A program made the position numbers and the translations under genes. A stretch of DNA of 22,933 bases, taken from NCBI GenBank assembly GCA_050186055.1, contig JBFWYV010000045.1, forward strand, positions 1 to 22,933, read 5' to 3'. The stretch is from CAMDPA01 sp050186055 (GTDB taxonomy: Bacteria > Pseudomonadota > Alphaproteobacteria > Rhizobiales > Hyphomicrobiaceae). This document shows positions 20,792 through 22,933 of this stretch, piece by piece (within the stretch, counting starts at the first letter, position 1; the number at the start of each line of letters is the position of its first letter). The notes under the pieces are model-generated. The model ran no database searches. It had not been told where the DNA came from and saw nothing but the letters and a program-made list of their open reading frames with translations.

Positions 20792-22294
20792 ATGAACGCG
20801 CAAGATACGTCTTTACACAAAGCGATACGGCCGGACGCGGACTTTGTCGTCGAGCCGATCGAAGTCATGGCCGTCAACCGCCCGGCGGAGCGTCAGCTTT
20901 ACGCCTCCCGGCAAAAGATCTATCCGCGGCTGGCGCACGGGCGCTTTCGTACGCTGAAGTGGATGCTGATGGCCGTGGCGCTCGGCGTCTACTACGCGCT
21001 GCCGTGGTTGCGGTGGCACCGGGGAACCGAGCTTCCGGATCAAGCCGTTCTGATCGACGTCACGAACGGCCGGCTGTTCTTCTTCGGCCTCGAGATCTGG
21101 CCGCAGGAGCTCTACCTGGTCACGGGCTTGCTCGTGATTGCCGCGCTCGGCCTGTTCCTCGTCACCTCGCTTTTCGGGCGCGTCTGGTGCGGCTATTTCT
21201 GTCCACAGACCGTATGGACCGATTTGATGATTGCGGTCGAGCGCCTGTGGCAGGGCGACCGTAACGCACGCATCAGGCTAGACAAGGAGCCCTGGGGTCC
21301 GGTCAAGATCTTCAAGAAAACCATGACGCATCTCACCTGGCTGGCGGTTGCAGTCGCCACCGGCGGTGCGCTGGTATTCTACTTCCGCGACGCGCCGACC
21401 CTGGCGCGTGAGCTGGTGACCGGCGAAGCACCGGCCATCTCGTACCTGTTCCTCGGCATCTTCGCATTCACCACCTATCTGCTTGGCGGCATCGCACGCG
21501 AGCAGGTCTGCATCTACATGTGCCCGTGGCCACGCATCCAGGGCGCGATGTTCGACAGCGATTCTCTCCTCGTGAGCTACCGCGAGTTCCGCGGCGAGCC
21601 GCGCGGACCGTTGCGCAAGAGCCAGGGTTGGGAGGGACGCGGCGATTGCATCGACTGCAAGGCCTGCGTCGCGGTCTGTCCAATGGGCATAGACATCCGA
21701 GACGGCGCGCAACTGGAGTGTATTCAGTGTGCGCTGTGTATCGACGCCTGCGACGACATTATGGACAAGGTGAGACGTCCGCGCGGGCTCATAGCCTATG
21801 ACACGTTCAGGAACCTCGAAGCGGGCAAGCACGGAGAGCGGGCGCGTATCCGTCTGCTGCGCCCCCGCACGGTGCTCTATTCCGGGCTTGTTGCCATCGC
21901 GTGTGCCCTCACGCTGTGGGCTACGGTTTCGCGGGCCGTTGTCGAGCTCAATGTGCTGAGCGATCGCTCTCCGCTCTATGTCACCTTGTCCGATGGCAGC
22001 ATCCGGAACGCCTACACGGTCAAGATCCTCTCGAAACGCTACGACACGCGCACGTTCGCGCTGCGCATCGAAGGCCTGGCCGGAGCAGGCTTCAAGGTGC
22101 TGGGTGCGGAGAACGAGGCCGTGCCCAAGGTCGAAGTGCCGCCCGACACGCTGCGGGAGGTGCGCGTATTCGTGACCGTGGACCGCGCGTCTCTCGAGCA
22201 ATTACCGCCCGCGCGGGCGAATTTCCGCTTCGTCGCGGAGGATGCGCAGGACGGCACGACCGCAAAGCGTGAGAGCGATTTCAGGAGACCATAG
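20792..22294 (+). CDS. ccoG: cbb3 oxidase assembly protein CcoG (FixG), polyferredoxin
   Basis: CcoG is a membrane iron-sulfur protein needed for assembly of cbb3 oxidase; it has been linked to cupric copper reduction. The 500-residue protein has membrane segments near 55-75, 105-127, 178-198, 215-235 and 345-365. It has a bacterial ferredoxin pair: Cys286, 289, 292, 296 and Cys310, 313, 316, 320. Two further pairs, WCGYFCP (Cys133, 137) and CIYMCPWPR (Cys240, 244), are typical of this NapH/NosR-related family. The C-terminal third (370-495) is the periplasmic Ig-like domain. The ribosome site is weak. It probably reads on from ccoP, and ccoH begins 2 nt after its stop. Confidence 0.97.
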   Translation: MNAQDTSLHKAIRPDADFVVEPIEVMAVNRPAERQLYASRQKIYPRLAHGRFRTLKWMLMAVALGVYYALPWLRWHRGTELPDQAVLIDVTNGRLFFFGLEIWPQELYLVTGLLVIAALGLFLVTSLFGRVWCGYFCPQTVWTDLMIAVERLWQGDRNARIRLDKEPWGPVKIFKKTMTHLTWLAVAVATGGALVFYFRDAPTLARELVTGEAPAISYLFLGIFAFTTYLLGGIAREQVCIYMCPWPRIQGAMFDSDSLLVSYREFRGEPRGPLRKSQGWEGRGDCIDCKACVAVCPMGIDIRDGAQLECIQCALCIDACDDIMDKVRRPRGLIAYDTFRNLEAGKHGERARIRLLRPRTVLYSGLVAIACALTLWATVSRAVVELNVLSDRSPLYVTLSDGSIRNAYTVKILSKRYDTRTFALRIEGLAGAGFKVLGAENEAVPKVEVPPDTLREVRVFVTVDRASLEQLPPARANFRFVAEDAQDGTTAKRESDFRRP

Positions 22295-22296
22295 CG

Positions 22297-22806
22297 ATGA
22301 AATCGATTGCCTCCCTTGTGAGAGGGCCGGTTGAAGGCCGTCACGTACTCGCGATCATCATCGCTTTCTTTGCGGTCGTGTTTGCCGTCAATGGCAGCTT
22401 CCTCTACATGGCGCTCGCGACCTACAGCGGATTGGTCGCGGACGAGCCGTACGTGAAGGGGCTCCACTACAATGACCGCATCGCCCTGGATGAACGCCAG
22501 TCCCGTCTCGGCTGGCAAGTGGATGTCTCCGCGCCGGTATCGGGGCAACCGTTGCTCCTGAGATTCCGCGATCGCAGCGGTGTGCCTTTGGACCGCATCG
22601 AGATCGCGGCGACGATTGGCCGGCCATCGACCAACCGCGAAGACAGGGCGCTCAACTTCGTCCCGACCGCCGATGGCGGCTACGCAGCAAGCCTGGGTCA
22701 GCTCCAGCCGGGCGCCTGGCTGCTGTCGGTGGATGCGAACCGGCGCCGCCAGACCGGTGAACTCGACAGTTTCAGATTGAAGAGGCGGCTATGGCTGGCA
22801 CCCTGA
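22297..22806 (+). CDS. ccoH: cbb3 oxidase assembly protein CcoH (FixH)
   Basis: CcoH is a small membrane protein that associates with the cbb3 assembly intermediate and with the copper ATPase CcoI. The 169-residue protein has one N-terminal membrane helix (about 17-40), preceded by the family motif VEGRHVLAIIIAFF, and a periplasmic beta-rich FixH domain with LATYSGLVADEPYVKGLHYN and GWQVDV. It is tightly placed after ccoG, and its last 16 nt overlap the start of ccoI, which indicates coupled translation. Confidence 0.95.
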   Translation: MKSIASLVRGPVEGRHVLAIIIAFFAVVFAVNGSFLYMALATYSGLVADEPYVKGLHYNDRIALDERQSRLGWQVDVSAPVSGQPLLLRFRDRSGVPLDRIEIAATIGRPSTNREDRALNFVPTADGGYAASLGQLQPGAWLLSVDANRRRQTGELDSFRLKRRLWLAP

Positions 22807-22933
22807 ATGTAGAAGCGGCCGCCCTGGAACCTGCCTCTGCCTGTCACGAAGCCGGCCCAGCTGCCCCGACCCGCCAGATAACGCACGTGCTTGCGGTCGA
22901 AAACATGCATTGCGGATCGTGCATGTTGACGGT
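22791..22933 (+). CDS. ccoI: Copper-transporting P-type ATPase CcoI (FixI), 5' end only
   Basis: Only the first 47 codons are in the window. They end in AVENMHCGSCMLTV, which is the start of a heavy-metal-associated domain with the CxxC metal site (Cys41 and Cys44 in MHCGSC). Position after ccoH identifies it as CcoI, the ATPase that supplies copper for the CuB centre of CcoN. The ATG at 22791 has GAGG a few bases upstream and lies inside the 3' end of ccoH. The N-terminal 30 residues are Ala/Pro-rich and contain one Cys (18), without the extra metal motif seen in some homologues. Confidence 0.9.
   Translation, partial: MAGTLNVEAAALEPASACHEAGPAAPTRQITHVLAVENMHCGSCMLT

Overview
The window looks like chromosomal DNA of a GC-rich alphaproteobacterium, most likely of the order Hyphomicrobiales (Rhizobiales). 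The reasons are the fabD-fabG-acpP-fabF-mltG order, the L25/Pth pair, aconitase A next to ccmA, and a complete ccoNOQP-ccoGHI (fixNOQP-fixGHI) block behind a FixK/FNR-type box. This placement rests on gene content and remembered synteny, not on a database search. I see no tRNA, rRNA, CRISPR array, transposase or phage gene.

Region 1 (1-5250, minus strand) is the type II fatty-acid synthesis cluster, read fabD, fabG, acpP, fabF and then mltG, whose 3' end lies outside the window. Two gaps of about 350 bp, before acpP and before mltG, each hold a clear inverted repeat.

Region 2 (5453-10392) is accessory metabolism. It has a secreted polysaccharide-lyase family 5 (alginate lyase-like) protein with a changed active-site residue, a probable relic of a glyoxalase-fold gene, a hydroxycinnamoyl-CoA hydratase-lyase-like enzyme, a class III CoA-transferase, and on the minus strand an FAD-linked D-2-hydroxyacid dehydrogenase. 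The hydratase-lyase and CoA-transferase may act together on aromatic (lignin-type) acids, but this is inference.

Region 3 (10512-15764) is housekeeping: ribosomal protein L25 (rplY) with a readable sigma-70 promoter, peptidyl-tRNA hydrolase (pth), a ccmA without its usual ccmB partner, and aconitase (acnA).

Region 4 (15765-16495) is non-coding. It carries a perfect 10-bp hairpin followed by three tandem copies of a roughly 150-bp repeat, each with a conserved small hairpin.

Region 5 (16382-22933) is a low-oxygen respiration island. A hemerythrin-domain protein is followed by the cbb3 oxidase structural genes ccoN, ccoO, ccoQ and ccoP, then ccoG, ccoH and the start of ccoI. Both the hemerythrin gene and ccoN have a sequence fitting the FixK2/FNR pattern TTG(A/C)-N6-(T/G)CAA at the spacing expected for activation, so the hemerythrin probably belongs to the same microaerobic regulon as the oxidase. 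The best candidates for something new are the repeat array, the Gln-for-His lyase, and the hemerythrin-cbb3 link.
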